Source: Desulfobaculum xiamenense (GTDB lineage Bacteria; Desulfobacterota; Desulfovibrionia; Desulfovibrionales; Desulfovibrionaceae). Taken from it: 64,000 nucleotides of DNA. Made by a program: the position numbers and the translations under genes. Within the stretch, counting starts at the first letter, position 1. Each line of letters begins with the position of its first letter. The stretch spans positions 725,019 through 789,018 of the forward strand of contig NZ_JAATJA010000001.1 in the NCBI RefSeq assembly GCF_011927665.1, given 5' to 3'. Below, piece by piece: positions 52,167 to 61,199 of the stretch. The notes beneath the pieces were generated by a model. It made no database searches. It was not told where the DNA came from and saw only the letters and a list, made by a program, of their open reading frames with translations.

Positions 52167-53258
52167 CTAGAGCTCCGTGTTGTATTTGAAGTACGCGGCG
52201 CAGGATCCCTCGGTGGAAACCATACACGGTCCCACGGGCTTGGCCGGGGTGCAGGCCTTGCCGAACAGCGGACACTTGTTGGGCGTCAGCTTGCCCCGAA
52301 GCACGTCGCCGCAGCGGCAGCCCTTGATGGGCGGCACATCCACAAGCTCAAGCCCAAGGACCTTCTTCGCGTCAAAACGCTCGTATGCCGGGGCGATCTC
52401 CAGACCGCTGCCCGGAATCATGCCGATGCCGCGCCACAGGGCGTCCGCCGGAACGAATATCTCGTTCATGATGGACATGGCCTTGGGATTGCCCTCCTCG
52501 GGCACGGCGCGGGTGTACATATTGACGACCTCGGCCCGTCCGGCATTCTTCTGGCGCACCAGTTCCAACAGCGACTGGAGAATGTCAAGCGGATCGAATC
52601 CGGTGACCACGGAGGGCAGATGAAATTCCTCGGCGAGGAAGTCGTAGGCGCGGGGGCCAATGATGGAGGTGACGTGCCCGGGCATGATGAGCGCGTCGAC
52701 CCGAAGTTCGGGGTCCGCCATCAGGGCGCGCAGCGCGGGCGGAACGAGCTTGTGGAAGGAGACCACATGGAAGTTGTCGAGCCCCGCCTTCGCGGCCATC
52801 TGGATGGTGGCGGCGACGGTGGGGGCGGTGGTCTCGAAGCCGATGCCGAGGAAGACGACCTTGGCATCGGGGTTGGCCTGCGCCAGCTTCACCGCGTCGA
52901 ACGGCGAATAGACGACGGCAACGCGCGCGCCGTCGGCCTGTGCGGCCTTGAGATTGCGGCCACCCGGTCCGGGCACCCGCATGAGGTCGCCAAAGGTGGC
53001 GACGATGACGTCATCGCGCGAAGCGAGATCGAGATACATGGCGACCTCGCTCTCGTGCGTCACGCACACGGGACATCCGGGTCCGGAGAGATGAATCACG
53101 CGGTCGGGCAGAAGCGAATGCAGGCCGCTACGGAAGATGGACACCGTATGGGTGCCGCAGACTTCCATGAAGCGCAGCTCGCCGTCGAGTTCCGCATGAA
53201 TCCGGTCCAGAAGCGAACGGCAGAGCTTCGGATCGCTGAACTTGTCGAGCACACTCAC
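52167..53258 (-). CDS. hypD: Hydrogenase expression/formation protein HypD
   Basis: HypD is an Fe-S protein that with HypC assembles Fe(CN)2CO of [NiFe]-hydrogenases. The 363-residue protein has the conserved Cys motifs FMEVCGTHTVS, GPGCPVCVT and a C-terminal cluster region GCRCGDVLRG...CPLFGKAC...GPCMVS...GSCAAY. I chose the GTG at 53258: AAAGGA lies at the right distance and VLDKFSDPKLCRSLLDRI is the normal start. The frame continues upstream without support. It is co-transcribed with hypE. Confidence 0.95.
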   Translation of the reverse strand: MSVLDKFSDPKLCRSLLDRIHAELDGELRFMEVCGTHTVSIFRSGLHSLLPDRVIHLSGPGCPVCVTHESEVAMYLDLASRDDVIVATFGDLMRVPGPGGRNLKAAQADGARVAVVYSPFDAVKLAQANPDAKVVFLGIGFETTAPTVAATIQMAAKAGLDNFHVVSFHKLVPPALRALMADPELRVDALIMPGHVTSIIGPRAYDFLAEEFHLPSVVTGFDPLDILQSLLELVRQKNAGRAEVVNMYTRAVPEEGNPKAMSIMNEIFVPADALWRGIGMIPGSGLEIAPAYERFDAKKVLGLELVDVPPIKGCRCGDVLRGKLTPNKCPLFGKACTPAKPVGPCMVSTEGSCAAYFKYNTEL

Positions 53259-53338
53259 AGTCGTATCCTTTCGCCGGTTTCCGGTCGGGTTGCAGTTCAC
53301 CCATGGCACCGGGCAGACCGGAACATGGGAGATTCCCG

Positions 53339-53354
53339 AACATTTCGAAGTGTT
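53339..53354. promoter_or_regulatory. Near-palindromic site in the hypD/HD intergenic region
   Basis: AACATTTCGAAGTGTT is a 16-bp near-palindrome centred on TTCGAA, with two mismatched positions that could form G-U pairs in RNA. It lies about 90 bp upstream of hypD, on the divergent side of the HD gene. Confidence 0.35.
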
Positions 53355-53378
53355 GCGGGAGACTCGGGGCATACTACG

Positions 53379-53415
53379 AAAGGGGCCGGAAGCACAAGCC
53401 GCCCCTTTATTTTTC
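53379..53415 (+). terminator. Orphan intrinsic terminator upstream of the HD gene
   Basis: AAAGGGGC and GCCCCTTT form an 8-bp stem around a 14-nt loop, followed by ATTTTT on the plus strand. No plus-strand gene ends in front of it, since hypD runs the other way. The remaining gap 53259-53493 has no other supported gene. It suggests an attenuator or the end of a small RNA. Confidence 0.6.
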
Positions 53416-53493
53416 CGCCGACGGCTGGTAGAAGAAGCACGCGTTCGGCATGCGCCGGACCCCACCTTCATTCCTGCAAGGACACCTGTTTTC

Positions 53494-54180
53494 ATGCGGT
53501 CATCCAATCGCCCCGACTCTTCCTGCCCCACCCGGGAGGCCTCCCGAGTCGACAGGGATTTTCCGCCCACGCCCGATGAGCTGGACATTCGCATCCCCTT
53601 CGACCCCGACGAATTCTTCGTCCCGGACGACGCGACCTGCGAACGCTACTGGGACCAGCGCGACATGCCGGAACACATCCGCAACCATTCGACCAACGTG
53701 GCGCTCATCGCCACGGCGATGGCCCGTCGCGCCGCAGAAAAAAACCTCATCCGCGGAGACGCCGCCGTACAGGCGGTACGCTCCTCGGCCCTCTTGCACG
53801 ATCTCGCCAAGATCTACTGCATCACCCACGGCGGGCATCATAGCCAGCTCGGCGCGGCATGGGTCATGGAGCACACGGGCAACCCACTCCTCGCGCAGGG
53901 CGTGCTGCACCACGTATGGTGGCCCTTCACCGTGGACCCCATCCGCCACTTCCTGCCGCTTGCCGTGCTCTACGCGGACAAGCGCGTCCGCCACGACGAG
54001 ATAGTCCCCCTTGGCGTACGCTTCTCGGACCTCTTCGAGCGCTACGGGAAGAACGACACGGCGCGCGACCGCATCGGACAGGCGCTGGCCCAATCCCAGG
54101 CCATAGAAAACTGCTTCAACGAACATCTCAAGGTAGATCTCAATGCGTGTACTTTTGATTGCGGGCGGCTGGTCGACTGA
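53494..54180 (+). CDS. HD-domain phosphohydrolase
   Basis: The 228-residue protein has an HD domain. HIRNHSTNVALIATAMARRA supplies the first His, ALLHDLAKIYC the HD pair (about residue 105-106), and HGGHHSQLGA with LHHVWWPF further metal ligands. Proteins of this type act on nucleotides or other phosphoesters; the substrate is unknown. The ATG at 53494 follows AAGGA at a rather long distance; no better start is seen. Its last 38 nt overlap ddl, so it is co-translated with the cell-wall ligase. Confidence 0.85.
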   Translation: MRSSNRPDSSCPTREASRVDRDFPPTPDELDIRIPFDPDEFFVPDDATCERYWDQRDMPEHIRNHSTNVALIATAMARRAAEKNLIRGDAAVQAVRSSALLHDLAKIYCITHGGHHSQLGAAWVMEHTGNPLLAQGVLHHVWWPFTVDPIRHFLPLAVLYADKRVRHDEIVPLGVRFSDLFERYGKNDTARDRIGQALAQSQAIENCFNEHLKVDLNACTFDCGRLVD

Positions 54181-55045
54181 ACGGGAAGTCTCCCTGTGCG
54201 GCGCCAAGGCCGTCCGCGCCGCGCTCGAACAGCTCGGGCACGACGTCACGTTTCTCGACCTTTCCGAATCCTTCGATAGCCTGATCGAAACCGCCCGTCG
54301 GCACGATTTCGCGTTCATCAATCTGCACGGCGCTCCCGGCGAGGACGGACTTGTGCAGGCCATGCTCGATACCGTGGGCTGCCCCTATCAGGGCTCCGGC
54401 CCCGCCGGTTCCTTCCTCGCGCTGAACAAGGCCGCCGCCAAGAACGTCTTCCGCGCGAACGGCATCCTCACGCCGGACTGGCAGCTCGTCACGTCCCACC
54501 CGGACGCGGACTGGAAGCCCGCCATGCCCTGCCCCCTGTTCGCCAAGCCCAACACCGGCGGATCGAGCCTCGGCATGAGCATGGTTCGAAGCGAGGAGGA
54601 ACTCGCCCCCGCCCTCGACAAGATTTTCGCCCTCGGCGAGACGGCGCTCCTCGAACCGCTGGTTCGCGGCAAGGAAGTCACCTGCTCCATCCTCGGCGAT
54701 GAAGCGCTGCCGCTCATTCTCATCGAGCCGACAGCCAAGGCCGGCTACTTCGACTATGACAATAAATACAAGCCCGGCATGGCCCGCGAAATCTGCCCCG
54801 CACCCATCGACGAGACCGTGGCGAAGAAGATCAGCACCGCCACGCTGACCGCGCACCGCTCCCTCGGCCTGTACGGCTACAGCCGTGGCGACTTCATCGT
54901 CGACGGCGACACGGCCTACCTGCTGGAGATGAACACCCTTCCCGGCATGACGCCCACGAGCCTCGTCCCGCAGGCGGCGGCGCAGGCCGGAATGGACTTC
55001 CCCGCCCTCATCGGCAGGCTCATCGAACTGGGGCTGGCACGATGA
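54143..55045 (+). CDS. ddl: D-alanine--D-alanine ligase
   Basis: Ddl makes the D-Ala-D-Ala dipeptide of peptidoglycan from the product of alr. The 300-residue ATP-grasp protein has LIAGGWSTEREVSLCGA, HGAPGEDGLVQA, KPNTGGSSLGM and the ATP/Mg loop LLEMNTLPGMTPTSLVP. Length and motifs are complete. It overlaps the HD gene by 38 nt and waaA by 4 nt (ATGA), forming a tightly coupled envelope operon. Confidence 0.95.
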   Translation: MRVLLIAGGWSTEREVSLCGAKAVRAALEQLGHDVTFLDLSESFDSLIETARRHDFAFINLHGAPGEDGLVQAMLDTVGCPYQGSGPAGSFLALNKAAAKNVFRANGILTPDWQLVTSHPDADWKPAMPCPLFAKPNTGGSSLGMSMVRSEEELAPALDKIFALGETALLEPLVRGKEVTCSILGDEALPLILIEPTAKAGYFDYDNKYKPGMAREICPAPIDETVAKKISTATLTAHRSLGLYGYSRGDFIVDGDTAYLLEMNTLPGMTPTSLVPQAAAQAGMDFPALIGRLIELGLAR

Positions 55046-56337
55046 TCGAAGCCCAGCCCCTGCGCCCCTACCCCCGTGCCACGACGCGGGCGCTGTTGGG
55101 GCTATACAATCTGGTCTGGCCGCTGGCCATGCCAGCCCTCGCGCTATCCCGGCGGATGCGCGACGGCTGGCGTGAACGTGTGCTGCTCAACGGTCCCGAG
55201 GGCCCGGTGGACATCTGGATGCAGGCCGCTTCCGCTGGTGAGGCCTACCTCGCCGAAGAGTTGCTCATGGCCCTTCCGGACGACAAGCCGCTTCGAGTGT
55301 TGGTGACCTCCGGCACGCGGCAGGGCATGGACATCCTCGCCAAGGCCTGTGAAAAGGCGGCCTCCAAGCCCATGCTGGCCACCCGGCAGGCCTTCTTCCC
55401 GCTCGACATGCCCGCGCTCATGGACATGGCCATGAAACGCTTCTCCCCGCGCCTCATGGTCATCCTCGAAACCGAACTGTGGCCCGGCCTGCTCTGGGCG
55501 GCCCGCAAAAACGAAATCCCGGCCATCATCGTCAACGGCCGCATGAGCGCGTCGAGCCTCGGCGGCTACATGGCCGCAGGAAGCTTCCTGCGCGACATCG
55601 CCCCGGAACGCGTACTCGCCATCGCAGGCACCTCGGCCAAGCGCTTCTCCCTCGTCTTCGGGTCCGACCGTGTCGAGGAAATGCAGAACATCAAGTTCGA
55701 CCGATGCCCGCTGGAAGCCGCCCAGCCCGCGCCAGACGCCCCGGTTGCCCGCATCCTCGGCAATGCCGCGCCGCTAGCCATCTTCGGCTCCGTACGCAGC
55801 AAGGAGGAGACGGAGGTCGTCCGCGCCATCGCCCGCGTGCGCGAGGCGCGCCCCGACGCGCTGACGGCCCTGTTCCCGAGGCACATGCACAGGCTCGACT
55901 TTTGGGCAAAAGCCCTGTATGAAGCCGGGTTGCCCGTTGTGCTGCGCTCGCAGCTCACCGAAACGCCACCCGCTGGGACGACCGTCCTCTGGGACGCCTT
56001 CGGAGAACTGGGCGCGGCCTACGGCTTCGCCTCGGCCGCCTTTGTCGGCGGTAGCCTGCACCCTCTGGGCGGGCAGAACTTCCTTGAACCCCTGATTCAC
56101 GGCGTCACACCCGTCATCGGTCCCCACTGGAAGAACTTCGATTGGATCGGCCGCGAGATCATCGACTGCGGCCTCGTGCACGAAGTCACCGATGCCGACG
56201 CGCTGGCGGACCAATTGATCAGAAACCTGAACCAGCCGGAACCTCGGGAATCCGTACGCGACCGCGCCACCCGCTACATAGCGGAACGCCGGGGCGGCAC
56301 GGCCCAGGCAGCGGCCTGCATAGCCAGGTATCTCTAG
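55042..56337 (+). CDS. waaA: 3-deoxy-D-manno-octulosonic acid transferase
   Basis: WaaA attaches Kdo from CMP-Kdo to lipid A. The 431-residue protein has the family motifs [17 protein letters not shown] with the catalytic Glu, [15 protein letters not shown], and the GT-B C-terminal [18 protein letters not shown]. The usual ASVGE reads ASAGE here. The ATG overlaps the ddl stop. kdsB, which makes its donor, follows after 2 nt. Confidence 0.94.
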   Translation: MIEAQPLRPYPRATTRALLGLYNLVWPLAMPALALSRRMRDGWRERVLLNGPEGPVDIWMQAASAGEAYLAEELLMALPDDKPLRVLVTSGTRQGMDILAKACEKAASKPMLATRQAFFPLDMPALMDMAMKRFSPRLMVILETELWPGLLWAARKNEIPAIIVNGRMSASSLGGYMAAGSFLRDIAPERVLAIAGTSAKRFSLVFGSDRVEEMQNIKFDRCPLEAAQPAPDAPVARILGNAAPLAIFGSVRSKEETEVVRAIARVREARPDALTALFPRHMHRLDFWAKALYEAGLPVVLRSQLTETPPAGTTVLWDAFGELGAAYGFASAAFVGGSLHPLGGQNFLEPLIHGVTPVIGPHWKNFDWIGREIIDCGLVHEVTDADALADQLIRNLNQPEPRESVRDRATRYIAERRGGTAQAAACIARYL

Positions 56338-56339
56338 AC

Positions 56340-57083
56340 ATGCCCAAACTTCCACCCTGCTACGGCATCATCCCCGCGCGGTACGGCTCGTCCCGCTTCG
56401 AGGGCAAGCCGTTGGCCGACATACTCGGCCGCCCCATGTTCTGGCACGTCTACCAGCGCGCCATCCAGTGCCCGCTGTTCGGCAAGGTCGTGGTGGCCAC
56501 GGATGACAACCGCATCTACTCCGCGGCATGCAAGTACAACATCCCGGTGGTCATGACCTCCGCGAACCATGCCAGCGGCACGGATCGCGTGCTGGAAGCC
56601 GCCGAGATGCTCTCGCTGCCCGAGGATGCCGTGGTGGCAAACATACAGGGCGACGAACCGCTTCTCGCCCCGGCCATGCTTACGGAACTGCTGGAACCCT
56701 TCGCAGATCCCGACATCCGCGTCACAACCCTCGCCACCCGGATCAGCGCCGAAGAGGCGCAAAGCCCGGATCAGGTGAAGGTTGTCTGGACCAGAAGCGG
56801 CTCGGCACTGTACTTTTCAAGAGCACCCATCCCCTTCGTCCGCGATGGCGGCGAAGGGACCTACTGGGGGCACATCGGTCTCTACGCCTTCCGCATGAGC
56901 ACGCTCCGGCGCTTCGTCGCCCTGGGACAAAGCGAGCTCGAAGGTTTGGAGAAGCTTGAGCAGCTGCGGCTGCTGGAAAACGACATTCCCATCTACGTCG
57001 TTCCCACCCAGCACCGCACGCACGGCGTGGACCGTCCCGAAGACATCGACAAAGTCATCAAAGCTTTATCGGAGAACAGTTGA
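56340..57083 (+). CDS. kdsB: 3-deoxy-manno-octulosonate cytidylyltransferase
   Basis: KdsB activates Kdo as CMP-Kdo for WaaA. The 247-residue enzyme has the signatures [25 protein letters not shown] (metal/Kdo binding) and YFSRAPIPF, with HIGLYAFR in the dimer region. The ATG at 56340 starts 2 nt after waaA. The stop overlaps the carA start (TGATG). Length is normal. Confidence 0.96.
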   Translation: MPKLPPCYGIIPARYGSSRFEGKPLADILGRPMFWHVYQRAIQCPLFGKVVVATDDNRIYSAACKYNIPVVMTSANHASGTDRVLEAAEMLSLPEDAVVANIQGDEPLLAPAMLTELLEPFADPDIRVTTLATRISAEEAQSPDQVKVVWTRSGSALYFSRAPIPFVRDGGEGTYWGHIGLYAFRMSTLRRFVALGQSELEGLEKLEQLRLLENDIPIYVVPTQHRTHGVDRPEDIDKVIKALSENS

Positions 57084-58213
57084 TGAAAGCCATTCTAGCC
57101 CTGGAAGACGGCACCTGGTTCGAGGGCCGCTCCTTCACCGGCCACGGCAACGCCGGAGGCGAGGCCATCTTCAACACCGGAATGACCGGCTATCAGGAGG
57201 TCCTCACCGACCCCTCCTACGCCGGACAGATGGTGTGCATGACCTATCCCCTTGTGGGCAACTACGGCGTGAACCTTGAGGATGTCGAATCCTCCAGGGT
57301 CTGGGTCGAGGCGTTCATCGTCAAGGAATGCTGCAAGGTGCCGAGCAACTGGCGCTCCGTGAAGAGCCTGCCCGACTACCTCGTCGAACACGGCGTGATG
57401 GGCATCGAGGGCATCGACACCCGCGCCCTCACCCGCCATCTGCGCCTGCATGGCGCCATGCGCGCCATCATCAGCACCGACGACGTCACCCCGCAGGAAC
57501 TCGTGGACCGCGCACGCGCGCTGCCCTCCATGGAAGGCCAGAACCTCACCGCCCGCGTCTGCCCCGCCGAACCCTACGTCTGGACGGCGCAAGGCCCGCG
57601 CTCCGTGTCCCTTGAGGACGACGGCTCCTACCGCTGGCCCGGCAACGGCCCCAAGGTCGTGGCGTACGACTTCGGCGTGAAGTGGAACATCCTGCGCCTT
57701 CTGGCCGCCGAAGGGCTGGACCTGCTGATGGTTCCCCCGAGCTTCACCGCCGAACAGGTGGACCGCCTTGCCCCGGATGCGGTATTCCTTTCCAATGGCC
57801 CCGGCGACCCCGCCACCCTCACGGATGTCGTGGCGAACGTGTCCCAGTTGGCGGACCGCTATCCGCTGGCGGGCATCTGCCTTGGCCACCAGATTCTGGG
57901 ACAGGCGCTCGGCGGCAAGACCTACAAGCTCAAGTTCGGCCACCACGGCCTGAACCACCCGGTCAAGGACCTGACCACCGGTCGCATCGAGATTTCCTCC
58001 CAGAACCACGGGTTCTGCGTGGACATCACGAGCCTCAAGGATGTGGAAATCACCCACATCAACCTGAACGACCAGACGCTTGAAGGATTCCGCCACACGA
58101 AGAAGCCCGTGCTCGCCATCCAGCATCACCCCGAGGCTGGCCCCGGCCCGCACGACAGCCAGTACTTCTTCCACCGCTTCCGCGAACTCATCAGGGAGCA
58201 TGCCGGCGTCTAA
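57083..58213 (+). CDS. carA: Carbamoyl-phosphate synthase, small (glutaminase) subunit
   Basis: CarA hydrolyses glutamine and passes ammonia to CarB for carbamoyl phosphate, a precursor of arginine and pyrimidines. The 376-residue protein has the N-terminal CarA domain ([21 protein letters not shown]) and a class-I amidotransferase domain with [10 protein letters not shown] (nucleophile Cys) and [10 protein letters not shown] (catalytic His/Glu). GGAGAACAG lies upstream; the adjacent TTG at 57080 is a less likely start. carB is not adjacent. Carbamoyl phosphate also feeds HypF, but that link is only suggestive. Confidence 0.95.
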   Translation: MKAILALEDGTWFEGRSFTGHGNAGGEAIFNTGMTGYQEVLTDPSYAGQMVCMTYPLVGNYGVNLEDVESSRVWVEAFIVKECCKVPSNWRSVKSLPDYLVEHGVMGIEGIDTRALTRHLRLHGAMRAIISTDDVTPQELVDRARALPSMEGQNLTARVCPAEPYVWTAQGPRSVSLEDDGSYRWPGNGPKVVAYDFGVKWNILRLLAAEGLDLLMVPPSFTAEQVDRLAPDAVFLSNGPGDPATLTDVVANVSQLADRYPLAGICLGHQILGQALGGKTYKLKFGHHGLNHPVKDLTTGRIEISSQNHGFCVDITSLKDVEITHINLNDQTLEGFRHTKKPVLAIQHHPEAGPGPHDSQYFFHRFRELIREHAGV

Positions 58214-58279
58214 CATGCTTTGCATGCGCGGCGCATTTGCCCTATACAGGATGCAAACAGCACCACTCAAGGAAACGGA

Positions 58280-59101
58280 ATGTCTACCGAACTCATCAAG
58301 GCTCGCACCCAACTGGCCGGAATATCGCGGTACCTGAAGCAGGACAAGCTGCTTCCGGCCATCGTCAGCCTGCATGACGCGCTGAACATCATCCTGCGCA
58401 CGCCGCTCATGGGGCACGAGAAAAAGGAGTTCGCGACATCCGTCGAGCAGGCGCTCTACGTCCTCAACCACGATGCCGAGTTCAAAAAGGTCTGCCCCAT
58501 CATCCTCGAATACCACGAGGGCGGAGAACGGCAGCTCCTATCGAGCCTCAAGGAACTGCTGGAGGACCTTCAGGGCACGGCCGTGGACGAGGCCAAGCAG
58601 CTTCTGGCCGCCATCGAGGAGCAGAAGGTCATCGGCCTCAAGCGCGGCGAGGAGCTCCTCGCCCGCAAGAAGTTCAAGGACGCCAAGTTCGTCTTCAACA
58701 AGCTGGTGCTCCAGTTCGCCGACGATACGGACCTGAAGACCCAGATCGCCGAAATGTTGCTCAAGGCCGAACGCCACGAGGACGCGCTGGAATTCCTGAC
58801 GCAGGCGCTCAAGGAATTCCCCGAGTCCGCGCACCTGTACAACCGGGTGGGCATGGTCCTGCGCAAGATGACGCGCTTCGAAATGTCCGAGAAGTACTAC
58901 GCCAAGGCCCTCAAGCTGGCCAAGGAAGACCCCGGCCTGTACTTCAACATCGGCAGGCTCTACATCGACTGGAAGAAGTGGGACAAGGTCGCGCGGGTTG
59001 CGGCGATGGCCGTGAAGCTGTCGCCAGATTTCACCGAAGCCCGCAAGATGCTCACCTTCGCCAAGAAAAAAATGTCCGCCGCGGCATCGAAGTCCGAATA
59101 G
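58280..59101 (+). CDS. TPR-repeat protein
   Basis: The 273-residue soluble, helical protein has tetratricopeptide repeats in its C-terminal half (about 130-260), e.g. KAERHEDALEFLTQALKEFP and LKLAKEDPGLYFNIGRLYID. The N-terminal half is a helical region of unknown fold. TPRs make protein contacts; the partner is unknown. CAAGGAAACGGA precedes the ATG at 58280. It ends the envelope/carA run and is followed by a strong terminator. Confidence 0.85.
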   Translation: MSTELIKARTQLAGISRYLKQDKLLPAIVSLHDALNIILRTPLMGHEKKEFATSVEQALYVLNHDAEFKKVCPIILEYHEGGERQLLSSLKELLEDLQGTAVDEAKQLLAAIEEQKVIGLKRGEELLARKKFKDAKFVFNKLVLQFADDTDLKTQIAEMLLKAERHEDALEFLTQALKEFPESAHLYNRVGMVLRKMTRFEMSEKYYAKALKLAKEDPGLYFNIGRLYIDWKKWDKVARVAAMAVKLSPDFTEARKMLTFAKKKMSAAASKSE

Positions 59102-59173
59102 ACTCCGGGCAGCGCGCCCATCTCCCTCGCTTTCGTCGCACTCGCCGCACATGCGGCGTTTCCCCGAAACGAC

Positions 59174-59204
59174 AAGGCCCTCGCTCCGGCGAGGGCCTTT
59201 TTTC
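59174..59204 (+). terminator. Intrinsic terminator after TPR gene
   Basis: The 11-bp stem AAGGCCCTCGC/GCGAGGGCCTT with a 4-nt loop is followed by a T-run. Confidence 0.95.
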
Positions 59205-59332
59205 TCTTCGAGGGCATGGCACCCGGCAGATTGTTCATTCGCTGAACGATGAATCCCCCCGTCATGGACGGATTTTCCGCACCGTCTCCAAAGCCGTCGA
59301 AATTCCGACAAAAACCGCCCCCGAAGCGAAAT

Positions 59333-59359
59333 GGTTATCCTACCGAAATTTCAGGTTAT
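59333..59359 (+). repeat. Direct repeat in AT-rich leader
   Basis: GGTTAT occurs at 59333-59338 and 59354-59359, exactly 21 bp apart (two helical turns), about 70-90 bp upstream of the -35 box at 59423. It may be a regulator site. The gap 59205-59494 is otherwise AT-rich and non-coding. Confidence 0.35.
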
Positions 59360-59422
59360 TCAGAGGGCGCATTTTCACCGCCGTCGGCCCAACTTCGTCA
59401 CACACCGCAATCGCTGTCTTCT

Positions 59423-59451
59423 TTGACAGTGGCGCACGCCTTGCATATAAA
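59423..59451 (+). promoter_or_regulatory. Consensus sigma-70 promoter of the neuB locus
   Basis: TTGACA (59423-59428), 17 bp, then TATAAA (59446-59451). This is the best sigma-70 match in the window. It would start transcription near 59458, about 37 nt before the winged-helix gene. Confidence 0.75.
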
Positions 59452-59494
59452 TGATAAGCTGGTGAACGATCGACACGAACCCGACGGAGACGGC

Positions 59495-60109
59495 ATGCTG
59501 CACATCAACGGCCAATTCCTGCGGCCAAGCACCGAATACCGCACCCTCGCCATCCTAGAGGAACTGGCCGAGGACAACACGCTGAGCCAATCGCAACTCG
59601 GCGAACGAACGGGCCTGTCCGGCGCGATGGTCAATCACTACCTGAAGGACCTGCGCGACAGGAACATCCTCGACGTCCGGCCCCTCAACGCCCGCAGCAA
59701 CGAATACGTCCTCACCGCACAGGGCGAGCGCCTGCGCCGCGACCTCTTCGCCGACTACTGCGCGGAGATCGTGCGCAGCTACACGGCGCTCAAGCAGCTC
59801 GTGCATCGCAAGCTCGCCGGGCTGGAGCGCGACGGCAGACGCCGCCTCGTCTTCTTCGGCGCATCGGAGACCTGCGAAATCGCCCTGTCCGCCGTGCGTG
59901 CCATGAATCTCACCGTGCTCGCGCTTCTGGACAACAACCCTGCCAAGCACGGCGAGGTGCTGGCTGGGCACACCATTTTTCCCCCGCGCGTCATCGAAAG
60001 CATCGGTTGCGACGCCATCGTCGTCACGTCCTTCGGACAGGCGGACGACATTCTCAAACAGGTGCGCCCGCTGGCCGAAACCCGAAACATCCCGGTGGTA
60101 AGACTATGA
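59495..60109 (+). CDS. Winged-helix / Rossmann-like fusion regulator of surface-sugar locus
   Basis: The 204-residue protein has an N-terminal winged helix-turn-helix (about 10-75: LSQSQLGERTGLSGAMVNHY recognition region, then LTAQGERLRRDLF). The C-terminal Rossmann-like domain (about 105-204) has FFGASETCEIALSA followed by LLDNNPAKHGEVLAGHTIFP, a pattern like the nucleotide-binding part of sugar acyltransferases and oxidoreductases. It probably senses a nucleotide sugar or cofactor and controls the operon; that is inference. ATG 59495 has GGAGACGGC upstream. ATGA overlap with neuB couples the two. Confidence 0.75.
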   Translation: MLHINGQFLRPSTEYRTLAILEELAEDNTLSQSQLGERTGLSGAMVNHYLKDLRDRNILDVRPLNARSNEYVLTAQGERLRRDLFADYCAEIVRSYTALKQLVHRKLAGLERDGRRRLVFFGASETCEIALSAVRAMNLTVLALLDNNPAKHGEVLAGHTIFPPRVIESIGCDAIVVTSFGQADDILKQVRPLAETRNIPVVRL

Positions 60110-61185
60110 GAACGGTCCCCTTCATCCGCCTGCCCCACGGCGCAGCCATCGGCCACGAGGCCCCTTGCTTCGTCATCGCCGAAATCGGCAACAACCATCA
60201 GGGCGACCTCGACATCGCCCGCGCCATGGTGCGTAGCGCCGCAGAGGCCGGTGCGGACGCGGTGAAGTTCCAGAAGCGCGACAACGCCGCGCTCTTCACC
60301 CGCGAAGGGCTGGACGCTCCCTACACCGGCCCAAACAGCTTCGGCCCCACCTACGGCGAGCACCGCCGCGCACTGGAACTCGACTTCGAACAGCTCGAAC
60401 AGCTCAAGCGGCAGGCCGAGGCACTGGGCATGGTCTTCTTCGCCTCGGCGTGGGACATGCCAAGCCTCGACGGGCTGGCCGCCATGGGCGTGGAACTGTT
60501 CAAGGTGGCCTCCGCCGACCTCGTGAACGTCCCCATGCTGCGCCGCATCGCCGCTCTGGGGCGACCGGTGCTGCTGTCCACGGGCATGAGCACCCTCGCC
60601 GAGATCGACCTCGCCGTGAACGAACTGGACCGCTCGCGCACCGTTCTGCTGCACTGCAACAGTTCCTACCCCTGCCCGCCGGAGGAGACCGCCATCCCGG
60701 TCATGAACCGCCTGCGCACGCGCTACGGCCTGCCCGTGGGCTACTCCGGGCACGAGGGCGGCATCGCGCCGAGCCTTGCGGCGGTGGCGCACGGGGCCTG
60801 CGTGGTGGAACGCCATTTCACGCTCGACCGCACCATGCGCGGCACCGACCACACCGCATCCCTCGACCCCGCAGAGTTCGCCCACCTCGTCCTCATGATT
60901 CGTGAAACCGAGGCCGCGCTTCGCATCACCGACAAGCGCGTCTTCGAGGCGGAAGCCCGTTGCGCCGCGAAATTGCGGAAGAGCATCGTCGCCGCACGAA
61001 ATCTCACCGCAGGCACGATGCTGACAGAGTCGGACATCACCGTACGCTGCCCCGGCACCGGCATTTCCCCGGCCGCGTGGGACGAGGTGATCGGGCGCGT
61101 CCTCGTGCGCGACATTGCGGCGGACGGCCAGCTTGCATGGGACGCCATGCTCGCGAAACAGCCCTTGCGGGCCGCGGCGGAATAA
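60106..61185 (+). CDS. neuB: N-acetylneuraminate/legionaminate/pseudaminate synthase (NeuB family)
   Basis: NeuB-family enzymes condense PEP with a 6-carbon amino sugar to make a nonulosonic acid. The 359-residue protein has the TIM barrel (IAEIGNNHQGDLDIARAMV, AVKFQKRD, LLSTGMSTLAEID, HCNSSYPCPPEE, GYSGHEGG, ERHFTLDRTMRGTDH) and a C-terminal SAF antifreeze-like domain (about 295-355). Which sugar is made cannot be told. The other steps (epimerase and CMP-transferase) are not in the window and may lie beyond it. Overlaps the winged-helix gene by 4 nt. Confidence 0.92.
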   Translation: MRTVPFIRLPHGAAIGHEAPCFVIAEIGNNHQGDLDIARAMVRSAAEAGADAVKFQKRDNAALFTREGLDAPYTGPNSFGPTYGEHRRALELDFEQLEQLKRQAEALGMVFFASAWDMPSLDGLAAMGVELFKVASADLVNVPMLRRIAALGRPVLLSTGMSTLAEIDLAVNELDRSRTVLLHCNSSYPCPPEETAIPVMNRLRTRYGLPVGYSGHEGGIAPSLAAVAHGACVVERHFTLDRTMRGTDHTASLDPAEFAHLVLMIRETEAALRITDKRVFEAEARCAAKLRKSIVAARNLTAGTMLTESDITVRCPGTGISPAAWDEVIGRVLVRDIAADGQLAWDAMLAKQPLRAAAE

Positions 61186-61199
61186 GAGGAATACTCGCC

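Noticed and set aside
53270-53340. GG-N10-GC match on the minus strand upstream of hypD
   Set aside because: The -24 part reads CGGTCT, too far from TGGCAC to support a sigma-54 promoter.
50394-53579. 1061-codon plus-strand open frame over nadE and opposite hypE/hypD
   Set aside because: It crosses the convergent terminator and is out of frame with nadE; no domain is visible.
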